From positions 1 through 10,379 of the forward strand of contig JALORJ010000136.1 of assembly GCA_025459035.1 (NCBI GenBank): DNA of 10,379 bases, in the 5' to 3' direction. Below are positions 1 to 8,048 of the stretch, piece after piece. Position numbers and translations under genes: made by a program. Positions within the stretch are counted from its first letter, which is position 1; each line of letters begins with the position of its first letter. Below the pieces are notes generated by a model. It had not been told where the DNA came from. It ran no database searches and saw nothing but the letters and a program-made list of their open reading frames with translations. The stretch comes from Burkholderiales bacterium. GTDB taxonomy: Bacteria > Pseudomonadota > Gammaproteobacteria > Burkholderiales > Ga0077523.

Positions 1-290
1 ACGAGCGTGACCCACGCGAGCGCGTGCTGGCCGAACAGACTGGCGTCGTGCACGTCGACCAGCAGACCGAGGACGAACGCCGGCCACAGACCCAGCCGGT
101 GGGGCTGGTAGACCGCCCAGTAGACCAGCAGCACCGCGACCGCATCGGGCCACACCAGCTGCATCCACGGTCCGGTCGGCACCAGATCGAACAGCAACGC
201 ACCGAGCAGCGACAACCCGATCAGCAACGCCGGCACCGGCAACAGGATCTCGTCGCCGTGAATGTTGTCGCCGATGCGAGCGCGGATCAT
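1..290 (-). CDS. mreD: Rod shape-determining protein MreD (N-terminal part, runs off the left edge)
   Basis: Integral inner-membrane component of the elongasome, which links cytoplasmic MreB to MreC and the peptidoglycan synthases RodA/PBP2. The reverse complement from 290 opens MIRARIGDNIHG and gives about 96 residues before the edge. They include hydrophobic stretches (LLIGLSLLGALLFDLVP and a later VAVLLVYWAVY) and the family-typical segment PHRLGLWPAFVLGLLVDVHD followed by SLFGQHALAW. The ATG (290-288) overlaps the mreC stop TGA (289-287) as ATGA, which fixes the start and implies translational coupling. Third gene of mreB-mreC-mreD. Only the C-terminal membrane segments are missing, because of the window limit and not because of damage. 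Confidence 0.9.
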   Translation of the reverse strand, partial: MIRARIGDNIHGDEILLPVPALLIGLSLLGALLFDLVPTGPWMQLVWPDAVAVLLVYWAVYQPHRLGLWPAFVLGLLVDVHDASLFGQHALAWVTL

Positions 291-1252
291 CGGGTGACGC
301 CACCCGGCGAAGCGGGCGGCGGCGCGACGCCGGGTGCCACGGCGGACGCGGCCTCGGGGGCCGGTGACGCGACCGGCGGTGCGACAAGCCTCGCGCCGCC
401 CAACGTGTTGTCGGGGAGGGCCGGGCCGTCGCCCAGCACGACCACGCGGTTCCAGCTCGACACGCCGCCCAGCGGCCGGCAGGTCACGCGGGCGTACGAG
501 AACGCGGCGTTGCGCTCGATGTTCTCGATCACCGCGACCGGCAGCCCCGGCGGGTAGAGCCCGTCGATGCCCGACGTGACGAGCTGGTCGCCGATCTGGA
601 TGTCCGCGTTGATCGGAATGAAGCCGAGTTCGACGACGGCGTCGCGCCCGGTGCCGAAGGTGACCGAGCGCAGCCCGCTGCGCACGTCCTGCACGGGAAT
701 CGACTGCGACTTGTCGGTGATCAGCGAGACCTCGGCCGTGAACGCGAACACGCGCGTGACCTGGCCGATCACGCCGGCGTGATCGATCACCGGCTGGCCG
801 AGCTTCACGCCCTGCGCTCCGCCGCGATCGATCGCGACCCGGCGGCTATAGGCGTCGCGCGTCTCGAAGAGAATCTCGGCCAGCGTGCGCGACCGCGCCA
901 CCGACGGTGCGGCGCCGATCAGCCGCCGCAGCTGCGCGTTCTCGCGCTCGAGGGCCCGCAGGCGCTGCACTTCCTCGGTGGCGAGCAGACGCTCCTTGCG
1001 CAACGATTCGTTCTCGCGATACAGCGCCGCCTGGGTCACGAAGAAGTCGGCCGCGCGCGCACCCAGCACCGCGGGCATGCGCGCGACGGTCTCGAGCGGA
1101 TACAGCACGAACGCGGCCGCGGCCCGTACCTGCTCGAGGTAGCGCAGCCGCGCATCGGCCACCAGCAGCACGAGCGCGATCAGCGCGTAGCCGGCGAAGC
1201 GGGTTCCGAGGCTCGGGCCTCGCCGGAAGATGAGCGGGGCGGCCGCCTGCAT
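287..1252 (-). CDS. mreC: Rod shape-determining protein MreC
   Basis: Periplasmic scaffold of the cell-elongation machinery, anchored in the inner membrane and activating PBP2/RodA. The product has 321 residues, close to the usual proteobacterial length or slightly longer. A short basic N-terminus is followed by one membrane helix at about 17-35 (GTRFAGYALIALVLLVADAR). A coiled coil follows at about 75-112, with repeating YRENESLRKE and ALERENAQLRRL. The beta-rich MreC domain spans about 120-280, with the typical DRGGAQGVKLGQPVIDHAGVIGQV and IGDQLVTSGIDGLYPPGLPV segments. The last 35 residues or so are a Pro/Ala-rich tail. It starts 26 bases after the mreB stop and overlaps mreD by 4 bases. 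No strong Shine-Dalgarno is visible, and the start is chosen because the cytoplasmic leader before the helix has normal length. Confidence 0.95.
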   Translation of the reverse strand: MQAAAPLIFRRGPSLGTRFAGYALIALVLLVADARLRYLEQVRAAAAFVLYPLETVARMPAVLGARAADFFVTQAALYRENESLRKERLLATEEVQRLRALERENAQLRRLIGAAPSVARSRTLAEILFETRDAYSRRVAIDRGGAQGVKLGQPVIDHAGVIGQVTRVFAFTAEVSLITDKSQSIPVQDVRSGLRSVTFGTGRDAVVELGFIPINADIQIGDQLVTSGIDGLYPPGLPVAVIENIERNAAFSYARVTCRPLGGVSSWNRVVVLGDGPALPDNTLGGARLVAPPVASPAPEAASAVAPGVAPPPASPGGVTR

Positions 1253-1278
1253 GGGTCAGCGCGCGCCGCGCGACCGGA

Positions 1279-2319
1279 TCAGTCGTGGGTGAAGACGCCC
1301 GTCCACTTGTCCATGTTCTCCAGCGCCTTGCCGGAGCCGCGCACGACGCAGGTGAGCGGGTCCTCGGCGACGATCACCGGCAGGCCCGTCTCTTCCTGCA
1401 GCAGGCGGTCGAGGTCGCGCAGCAGCGCTCCGCCGCCGGTCAGCACCATGCCCTTGTCGGCGATGTCGGCGCCCAGCTCGGGCGGCGTCTGTTCGAGCGC
1501 GGACTTGACCGCGCTCACGATGCTGTTCAGCGGATCGGTCAGTGCCTCGAGGATCTCGTTGGACGAGATCGTGAAGCTGCGCGGGATGCCCTCCGCGAGG
1601 TTGCGACCCTTGACTTCCTTCTCGCGCACTTCCGAGCCCGGGAAGGCCGAGCCGATGTCCTTCTTGATCTCCTCCGCGGTCGGGTCGCCGATCAGCATCC
1701 CGTAGTTGCGGCGGATGTAGTTGATGATGGCTTCGTCGAACTTGTCGCCGCCCACGCGGACCGACGCCGAGTACACGATGCCGCCGAGCGAGATCACGCC
1801 CACTTCGGTGGTGCCGCCGCCGATGTCGACGACCATCGATCCGGTGGCCTCCGACACCGGCAGGCCGGCGCCGATCGCCGCGGCCATCGGCTCCTCGATC
1901 AGCTCGACCTTGCGGGCCCCGGCGCTCAACGCCGACTCGCGGATGGCGCGGCGCTCGACCTGGGTCGAGCCGCACGGCACGCAGATCACGATGCGCGGCT
2001 GCGGGCTGAAGAGCCGCGAGTCGTGCACCTTCTTGATGAACTGCTTGAGCATCTGCTCGGTCACGGTGAAGTCGGCGATGACGCCGTCCTTCATCGGTCG
2101 GATCGCGCTGATGTTGCCGGGCGTGCGTCCGAGCATCTGCTTGGCGGCGAGTCCGACCTGCTCGATCACCTTCTTGCCGTTGGGACCGTCCTGGCGGATC
2201 GCGACGACCGACGGCTCGTCGAGCACGATGCCCTGCCCCCGCGCGTAGATGAGGGTGTTGGCCGTGCCGAGGTCGATGGCAAGGTCGTTCGAGAAGTAAC
2301 CGCGCAGGAAGCCGAACAT
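1279..2319 (-). CDS. mreB: Actin-like cell-shape protein MreB
   Basis: ATP-dependent actin homologue that forms membrane-associated filaments and directs lateral-wall peptidoglycan synthesis. The product has 346 residues, matching the family (about 347). The actin-fold motifs are present: phosphate-1 loop DLGTANT at 16-22, phosphate-2 loop VVDIGGGTTEV at 163-173, and adenosine motif MVLTGGGALL at 291-300. An N-terminal amphipathic segment (MFGFLRGYFSNDL) fits membrane binding. First gene of the minus-strand mreBCD operon, divergent from gatC. The start ATG at 2319 gives the conserved N-terminus, but only a weak ribosome site lies upstream. An inverted repeat lies 27-74 bases before the start and may influence its expression. 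No sign of damage. Confidence 0.97.
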   Translation of the reverse strand: MFGFLRGYFSNDLAIDLGTANTLIYARGQGIVLDEPSVVAIRQDGPNGKKVIEQVGLAAKQMLGRTPGNISAIRPMKDGVIADFTVTEQMLKQFIKKVHDSRLFSPQPRIVICVPCGSTQVERRAIRESALSAGARKVELIEEPMAAAIGAGLPVSEATGSMVVDIGGGTTEVGVISLGGIVYSASVRVGGDKFDEAIINYIRRNYGMLIGDPTAEEIKKDIGSAFPGSEVREKEVKGRNLAEGIPRSFTISSNEILEALTDPLNSIVSAVKSALEQTPPELGADIADKGMVLTGGGALLRDLDRLLQEETGLPVIVAEDPLTCVVRGSGKALENMDKWTGVFTHD

Positions 2320-2519
2320 GCGAGCCGAGGGGTGTCCAGAATGACCGGAAGCCCCTGCGCACGGCCGGGGAACGGCGTGGTCAGGGGCTTCCGCGAGTGA
2401 TAGTTTACGGCCGATTCGCTCCCTTTTCGGGCGTGGTGTGCACTCCCGCGCGTCGCGGCGGCCGGACCGACCTGCGCTCGCCCCGCCTGCACCGATCGGC
2501 CGCCCCCGACCCCGTTCCC
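2320..2519. promoter_or_regulatory. Divergent intergenic region between mreB and gatC with weak promoter candidates
   Basis: This 200-base space must hold the promoters of both mreBCD (minus) and gatCAB (plus). It contains the only AT-rich stretch nearby, GTGATAGTTTACGG at 2397-2410. On the minus strand TAAACT (2407-2402) matches TATAAT at 4 of 6 positions, without a good -35. On the plus strand TGGTCA (2378-2383) lies 17 bases before TAGTTT (2401-2406), a 4/6 and 3/6 match. No Shine-Dalgarno is evident before gatC. Promoter assignment is inference from weak matches. Confidence 0.35.
2346..2393. repeat. Perfect 12-bp inverted repeat upstream of mreB
   Basis: Left arm CGGAAGCCCCTG (2346-2357) and right arm CAGGGGCTTCCG (2382-2393) are exact reverse complements separated by 24 bases. 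Inside the loop, CAC (2360-2362) can pair with GTG (2377-2379) and GCC (2364-2366) with GGC (2374-2376), leaving a terminal loop of about 7 bases. This would give a long imperfect hairpin. It lies next to the AT-rich promoter candidate. It could be an operator for both directions or a structured mreB 5' leader; the sequence does not decide. Confidence 0.7.
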
Positions 2520-2807
2520 ATGCCGCTCACTGCTGCCGACGTCGAACGCATCGCGCATCTCGCGCGCCTGCACATCACCCCCGAAGAGACCGGGCGAACG
2601 CTCGCTCAGCTGAACGACATCTTCGCGATGATCGAGCAGATCCAGGCGGTCGACACGACCGGGATCGAGCCGATGGCGCATCCGCTCGGCGGCGCGCAGC
2701 GGCTGCGCGACGACGCGGTCACCGAACCCGACGTGCGCGACGCCGCGCAGCGCAACGCCCCGGCGGCGCAGGACGGCCTGTATCTCGTGCCGCGCGTGGT
2801 CGAGTGA
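2520..2807 (+). CDS. gatC: Asp/Glu-tRNA amidotransferase subunit C
   Basis: Small subunit of GatCAB that wraps around and stabilises the GatA-GatB interface. The complex converts Glu-tRNA(Gln) and/or Asp-tRNA(Asn) to the amidated forms. The product has 95 residues, normal for GatC, starting MPLTAADVERIAHLARL. It shows the typical pattern of an N-terminal helix (VERIAHLARLHITPEE), LNDIFAMIEQIQAVDTTGIEPMAHP in the middle, and a C-terminal LRDDAVTEPD and GLYLVPRVVE. The reading frame is open 41 codons further upstream, but that sequence is not GatC-like, so ATG 2520 is preferred. It is followed after 10 bases by gatA. Confidence 0.95.
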   Translation: MPLTAADVERIAHLARLHITPEETGRTLAQLNDIFAMIEQIQAVDTTGIEPMAHPLGGAQRLRDDAVTEPDVRDAAQRNAPAAQDGLYLVPRVVE

Positions 2808-2817
2808 GGCGCATGCG

Positions 2818-4208
2818 ATGACCGATCTGCACACCGCGAGCGTCGCGGAACTGGCGGCGTACCTCGCCAAGCGCGAGGTGTCGGCGGTCGAACTGGCGCA
2901 GCACTTCCTCGCGCGCATCGACGCACACCGCGATCTCAACGCGTACCTCGACGTGCGCCCGGACGTGACCCTCGCGCAGGCGCGCGCCGCCGATGCGCGA
3001 CTCGCGGCCGGCGAGCGCGGACCGCTGCTCGGCGTGCCGATCGCGCACAAGGACATCTTCGTCACGCGCGACTTCGCCAGCACCGCGTCGAGCCGGATGC
3101 TCGCGGGCTACATGAGCCCGTTCGACGCGACCGTCGTCGAGCGGCTTGCCGCCGCCGGCATGGTGACGCTGGGCAAGCTCAACTGCGACGAGTTCGCGAT
3201 GGGCTCGTCGAACGAGAACAGCGCGTACGGCCCGGTGCTCAACCCGTGGGACAAGGGCGCGGTGCCCGGCGGCAGCTCCGGCGGCAGCTCCGCCGCGGTG
3301 GCCGCGCGCATCGCGCCGGTCGCCACCGCCACCGACACCGGCGGCTCGATCCGCGAGCCCGCCGCGTTCACCGGCGTCACCGGCGTGAAGCCCACCTACG
3401 GGCGGCCGTCGCCGCGCACGTCCTGTCGGCGATGCTCGCGTTCGACCCGCGCGATTCGACGAGCCTCGACCGTGCGCCGGAAGACTGCACGCGCGCCCTC
3501 GGGCAGTCGGTGCAGGGCCTGCGCATCGGGGTGCCGAAGGAGTTCTTCGGTCCGGGTCTGTCACCCGATGTCGCGGCGGCGGTCGAGGCCGCGCTGCAGG
3601 TCTACGAGTCGCTCGGTGCGCGCCGCGTCGAGATTTCGCTGCCGAGCGCTGCGCTCGGCATCCCCGTGTACTACGTCGTGGCGCCGGCCGAGTGCTCGTC
3701 GAACCTGTCGCGCTTCGACGGCGTGCGCTACGGCCATCGCGCCGCCACGCACGGCGACCTGACCGACATGATCAAGCGCTCGCGCGCCGAGGGCCTCGGA
3801 CCCGAGCCGAAGCGGCGCATCCTGATCGGCGCGTACGTGCTGTCGCATGGCTACTACGACGCGTACTACCTGAAGGCCCAGCAGGTGCGCCGTCTGATCG
3901 CGGACGAGTTCCAGCGGGCGTTCCGCGACTGCGACGTGATCGCCGGGCCGGTGACGACGACCGTCGCGTTCGGCTTCGGCGAGAAGGCCGCCGATCCGGT
4001 GTCGATGTATCTCGCCGACCTCTACACCGTGCCGGGCAGCCTCGCGGGCCTGCCGAGCATGAGCCTGCCATGCGGCTTCGGTGCGCACGGCCGTCCGGTC
4101 GGACTGCAGCTGATGAGCAACCACTTCGACGAGGCCCGGATGCTGGGTGTCGCACACCAGTACCAGTGCGCGACCGACTGGCATCGCCGCGTGCCGACGG
4201 GGTACTGA
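2818..4208 (+). pseudogene. gatA: Asp/Glu-tRNA amidotransferase subunit A, disrupted by an internal deletion and frameshift
   Basis: GatA is the amidase subunit that releases ammonia from glutamine for GatB. The first frame (from ATG 2818) is normal to residue 195, ending VTGVKPTYG. It carries the whole amidase-signature triad: Lys78 (AHKDIF), cis-Ser153 (GGSSGGSS) and Ser177 (DTGGSIRE). After about 3402 that frame turns into Arg/Ser-rich nonsense and stops at 3762. GatA sequence resumes in another frame at about 3405 (AHVLSAMLAFDPRDSTSLD) and continues to 4208, ending DWHRRVPTGY. The conserved block that normally joins them (roughly RVSRYGMIAFASSLDQ...) is absent. Frame arithmetic requires a loss of 3n+1 bases, best fit about 70. 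Restoring it gives about 486 residues, the normal GatA length. The flanking halves show no decay, so the lesion is recent or is an assembly error. Translated as is, the product would be 314 residues and lack the C-terminal half of the amidase fold. Confidence 0.9.
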
Positions 4209-4210
4209 CG

Positions 4211-5659
<1,449 letters not shown>

Positions 5660-5660
5660 T

Positions 5661-5680
5661 GCCGCGGATCCGCCCGCGGC
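5661..5680. terminator. Candidate hairpin after gatB, between convergent genes
   Basis: GCCGCGG (5661-5667) and CCGCGGC (5674-5680) form a perfect 7-bp GC stem with a 6-base loop, beginning 1 base after the gatB stop. A second small hairpin (AGCCC/GGGCT, 5644-5657) spans the last gatB codons. Neither is followed by a T-run on either strand, so a canonical intrinsic terminator is not shown. The position between the convergent gatB and DUF4124 genes is what suggests the role. Confidence 0.3.
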
Positions 5681-5724
5681 GCAGCGGATGGCCGGTCAGC
5701 CGCCCCGGTGCGCGCGAGCGGCGG

Positions 5725-6417
5725 TCACGGGCGACGTGTCGCAGGGGCGGCCTGACCTGACGATGCCGCGGGCGCCGTCGGCGCCGTCGGCGCCGCCGCG
5801 CGCAGCTCGCGCCAGCGGCGCTTCTCGAGTTCGTACTTCTCCTGCACGTGCTTCATCTCCTGCTGCCGCGCGACGAGGTCCGCGGCCAGGCGATCGATGT
5901 CGCGCCCCTGCTCGTTGAGGTCCTCGACCAGCACGCCCGGGACGGCCTTGCCCTGACCGCGCAGCGCGTCGGCCTTGGCGCGCGTGTCGGCCTCGCGGCG
6001 CTTCGCGGCGGCCAGACGCAGCTGCACGTTGTCGATCGCCTGCGCAGGCGACACCAGCGCGCGGTCGCGCAGCTTGTCGATCTCGGCCTCGCTCGTGTAC
6101 GTGTTCAGCAGCGCCTTGTCGCGGCGGCGCGCCTCGTCGGCGGCCTTGTCGTCGAGCACGCGCTGCGCCGTCGCGGCGTCGGCCTGGCGGCGTTGCTCGT
6201 CGGTCAGCGCGGCCTCGCGCCGACCCCGCACGCGGCCGCGCGTGTCGAGTTCGGTGCGCTCGCGCCCCGCGACCTCCGCCGGCAGCGTCTCGGTGTAATG
6301 GACGACGCCCTTGTCGTCGGTCCACTTGTAGAGCTTGCGCGGCGCCTTGGTGTCGGCCGTCGCGACCGCGCCGCCGAGCAGCAGCAGCGCTGCGGCCACC
6401 AGCGCGGACGGCTTCAT
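5725..6417 (-). CDS. Exported DUF4124-domain coiled-coil protein
   Basis: The product has 230 residues and unknown function. A signal peptide (MKPSALVAAALLLLGGAVATAD) is followed by the DUF4124 signature KLYKWTDDKGVVHYTETLP at about residues 28-46. A long charged helical region rich in Arg, Ala, Glu and Asp follows to about 205 (for example LNEQGRDIDRLAADLVARQQEMKHVQEKYELEKRRW), which predicts coiled coil. The C-terminus is a low-complexity Ala/Pro/Thr tail. A start five codons upstream (6432) is possible. ATG 6417 is preferred because it begins right at the signal peptide and overlaps the pyrE stop as ATGA, so the gene is probably coupled to pyrE. DUF4124 proteins are common in beta- and gammaproteobacterial envelopes without a defined role. 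No functional link to PyrE is evident. Confidence 0.88.
   Translation of the reverse strand: MKPSALVAAALLLLGGAVATADTKAPRKLYKWTDDKGVVHYTETLPAEVAGRERTELDTRGRVRGRREAALTDEQRRQADAATAQRVLDDKAADEARRRDKALLNTYTSEAEIDKLRDRALVSPAQAIDNVQLRLAAAKRREADTRAKADALRGQGKAVPGVLVEDLNEQGRDIDRLAADLVARQQEMKHVQEKYELEKRRWRELRAAAPTAPTAPAASSGQAAPATRRP
5771..5797. repeat. Short 9-bp tandem repeat in the DUF4124 C-terminus
   Basis: GGCGCCGTC occurs twice in a row (5771-5788), followed by GGCGCCGCC with one change (5789-5797). On the minus strand it encodes the Ala-Pro-Thr repeats of the C-terminal tail. A unit of 9 bases keeps the frame, so copy-number change would only alter tail length. Confidence 0.8.
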
Positions 6418-7070
6418 CCGGCCACGCCCCACTGCGCGCGATAGGCCCGCACGGCGTCGCGATGACCGGCAAGGGCCGCGTCGCCGTCGAGGGTTGAAAG
6501 CAGCGTGTCGAGCGTGCAGATGGCGTGGACCGGAATGCCCCAGGCGGCGGTGACTTCCTGCGCGGCCGACAGCGTGCCGGCCCCGCGCTCCTGCCGGTCG
6601 AGCGCGATCACCACCCCGCAGGGCGTGGCGCCCGCGGCGCGGATGATCTCGATCGACTCGCGCACCGAGGTGCCGGCGGAGATGACGTCGTCGACGATCA
6701 TCACGCGCCCCTCGAGCGCGGCGCCGACCACCGTGCCGCCCTCGCCGTGGTCCTTGGCTTCCTTGCGGTTGTACGCGAACGGCACGTTGCGTCCGCGCTC
6801 CGCGAACGCGATGGCCGTGGCGGTCGCGAGCGGAATGCCCTTGTAGGCCGGGCCGAACAGCACGTCGAAGCCGGCGCCTGCGGCATCGAGCGTGGCAGCG
6901 TAGTGCCGGCCGATCTCGCGCACGCTGTCGCCGTCCCGGAACAGCCCGGCATTGAAGAAATACGGCGAGCGCCGTCCGGCCTTCGTGGTGAACTCGCCGA
7001 ACAGCAGCACGCCCTTCGCGATCGCGAAGCGCACGAACGCGCTGCGGAAGTCTTCATGGGTCCCGGGCAT
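6414..7070 (-). CDS. pyrE: Orotate phosphoribosyltransferase
   Basis: Cytosolic enzyme that transfers the phosphoribosyl group of PRPP to orotate, giving OMP in de novo pyrimidine synthesis. From the chosen ATG the product has 218 residues (E. coli PyrE has 213). Visible family features are LLFGEFTTKAGRRSPYFFN near the N-terminus, FGPAYKGIPLA, the flexible catalytic loop NRKEAKDHGEGG (about 101-112), and the PRPP-binding motif VMIVDDVISAGTS with Asp127-Asp128. A start 9 bases upstream (7079) is possible, but ATG 7070 better matches the family N-terminus. Its start codon overlaps that of the divergent xthA gene, so promoter and ribosome site lie inside xthA. The stop overlaps the start of the DUF4124 gene. 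Confidence 0.96.
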   Translation of the reverse strand: MPGTHEDFRSAFVRFAIAKGVLLFGEFTTKAGRRSPYFFNAGLFRDGDSVREIGRHYAATLDAAGAGFDVLFGPAYKGIPLATATAIAFAERGRNVPFAYNRKEAKDHGEGGTVVGAALEGRVMIVDDVISAGTSVRESIEIIRAAGATPCGVVIALDRQERGAGTLSAAQEVTAAWGIPVHAICTLDTLLSTLDGDAALAGHRDAVRAYRAQWGVAG

Positions 7071-7845
7071 GTTCCGCATTATCCAGACGAATCTGAACGG
7101 TGTGCGATCGGCGGCGAAGAAGGGCTGGCTCGACTGGGTCGCGCAGCAGGGCGCCGACGTCGTCTGCGTGCAGGAACTGAAAGCGCACGACCATCAGCTC
7201 GACGACGCGATGCGCGCACCGGGCGAGTTGACCGGCCACTTCCACTGCGCGCAGCGCCCTGGCTACAGCGGCGTGGGGCTCTACAGCCGTCGCCCGCCCG
7301 ACCGCATCGTCGCGGGCCTGGGCATCGAGGACATCGACGCCGAGGGGCGCTACCTGCAGGCGGACTTCGGCGACCTGTCGGTGGTGTCGCTGTACGTGCC
7401 GTCCGGGACGAGTTCGCCCGAGCGGCTGCAGATCAAGTTCGACTTCATGGAGCGCTTCATCCCGCGGCTGGTCGAGCTGGCGCGCAGCGGCCGGCACGTG
7501 GTGCTGTGCGCCGACTGGAACGTCGCGCACAAGCCGATCGACCTGAAGAACTGGAAGAGCAACCAGAAGAACTCGGGCTTCCTGCCCGAGGAGCGCGCAT
7601 GGCTCGACGGCGTGATCGACACGCTGGGCTACGTCGACGTGTTCCGCATGCTGGACCCGCGGCCCGAGCGCTACACGTGGTGGTCGAACCGCGGACAGGC
7701 GTACGCGAAGAACGTCGGCTGGCGCCTGGACTACCAGCTGGCGACCCCGGCGTTCGCGCAGCTCGCGCGCGCGGCCGAGATCTTCACGGCGCAGCGGTTC
7801 TCGGATCACGCGCCGGTGACGATCGACTATGCGTGGGGTGGGTAG
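7069..7845 (+). CDS. xthA: Exodeoxyribonuclease III / AP endonuclease (Xth family)
   Basis: Metal-dependent nuclease of base-excision repair that cleaves 5' to abasic sites and trims 3' blocked ends. The product has 258 residues, within the family range. Active-site residues of the EEP fold are all visible: Asn8/Asn10 in TNLNGVRSAAKKG, Glu36 in CVQELKA, Tyr109 in VSLYVPSG, Asp149 and Asn151 in CADWNVAHKPID, Asp221 in WRLDYQL, and the catalytic Asp246-His247 in SDHAPV. The MFRIIQTNLNG start matches the family N-terminus. The ATG shares CATG with the divergent pyrE start, so upstream signals must lie within the pyrE coding sequence. No clear Shine-Dalgarno is visible. The gene is complete, and an imperfectly terminator-like palindrome begins 8 bases after its stop. 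Confidence 0.96.
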   Translation: MFRIIQTNLNGVRSAAKKGWLDWVAQQGADVVCVQELKAHDHQLDDAMRAPGELTGHFHCAQRPGYSGVGLYSRRPPDRIVAGLGIEDIDAEGRYLQADFGDLSVVSLYVPSGTSSPERLQIKFDFMERFIPRLVELARSGRHVVLCADWNVAHKPIDLKNWKSNQKNSGFLPEERAWLDGVIDTLGYVDVFRMLDPRPERYTWWSNRGQAYAKNVGWRLDYQLATPAFAQLARAAEIFTAQRFSDHAPVTIDYAWGG

Positions 7846-7852
7846 CCCGCCG

Positions 7853-7874
7853 TTCGCTGTTCGCGAACAGCGAA
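7853..7874. repeat. Perfect 22-bp palindrome downstream of xthA
   Basis: The arms TTCGCTGTTCG and CGAACAGCGAA are exact reverse complements with no spacer. As RNA this gives a stem of about 9 bp with a CGCG loop, beginning 8 bases after the xthA stop. No T-run follows, so termination is uncertain. The core TTCGCGAA recurs at 7993-8000, before the winged-helix gene. A protein-binding site is an equally reasonable reading. Confidence 0.75.
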
Positions 7875-7958
7875 TGCGCAGCGCGGGCGCGCCGCTGCGG
7901 CCGAGGTCACCGCTCGGCGCCGCCATACGCGACGCGGGTTCGAGGATGCGGTCGTTGA

Positions 7959-8009
7959 TTGACAACGTGCTGTTCCGCGTCCACTTTCGCGTTTCGCGAA
8001 TTCCGAAAC
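7959..8009 (+). promoter_or_regulatory. Possible promoter/operator region of the winged-helix/nucleotidyltransferase unit
   Basis: A perfect -35-like hexamer TTGACA lies at 7959-7964, although the hexamer 17 bases on (CACTTT, 7982-7987) is a poor -10. Overlapping this are a direct repeat of TTTCGCG (7985-7991 and 7992-7998), the 8-bp palindrome TTCGCGAA (7993-8000), and an inverted repeat GTTTCG/CGAAAC (7991-7996 and 8004-8009). The position is 40-90 bases before the proposed GTG start. This fits an autoregulated promoter, by inference only. The rest of 7846-8048 shows no gene. Confidence 0.3.
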
Positions 8010-8048
8010 CGGCCCCGAACGTTGCTGCGACCCGCCAACCGCCAAGCC

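Noticed and set aside
1256..2362. Long open frames overlapping mreB on both strands (1256-2362 minus, 1285-2400 plus)
   Set aside because: They are shadows of mreB caused by high GC. Their translations are Arg/Ala/Asp-rich without family motifs, while the mreB frame is unmistakable.
3246..4208. The second half of gatA as an independent gene starting at 3246
   Set aside because: Its first 50 residues or so are out-of-frame Arg/His-rich sequence over the GatA active-site region. Only the part after about 3405 is GatA-like, so it is the displaced 3' half of gatA.
3692..4210. An N-terminal extension of gatB reaching back to 3692
   Set aside because: The extension is the wrong-frame reading of gatA. 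GatB similarity begins at ATG 4211, and the length from there (482) is normal.
7853..7874. A LexA (SOS) box downstream of xthA, suggested by CTG...CAG within the palindrome
   Set aside because: The spacing is CTG-N8-CAG, whereas the proteobacterial LexA box needs CTG-N10-CAG, and the inner bases are GC-rich, not alternating AT.
7959..8048. TTG 7959 as start of the winged-helix gene
   Set aside because: The first 30 codons read TTCCSASTFAFREFRNRP-like sequence that looks non-conserved and overlap the repeats. Similarity to a structured protein begins at VLKPQDF (8049).
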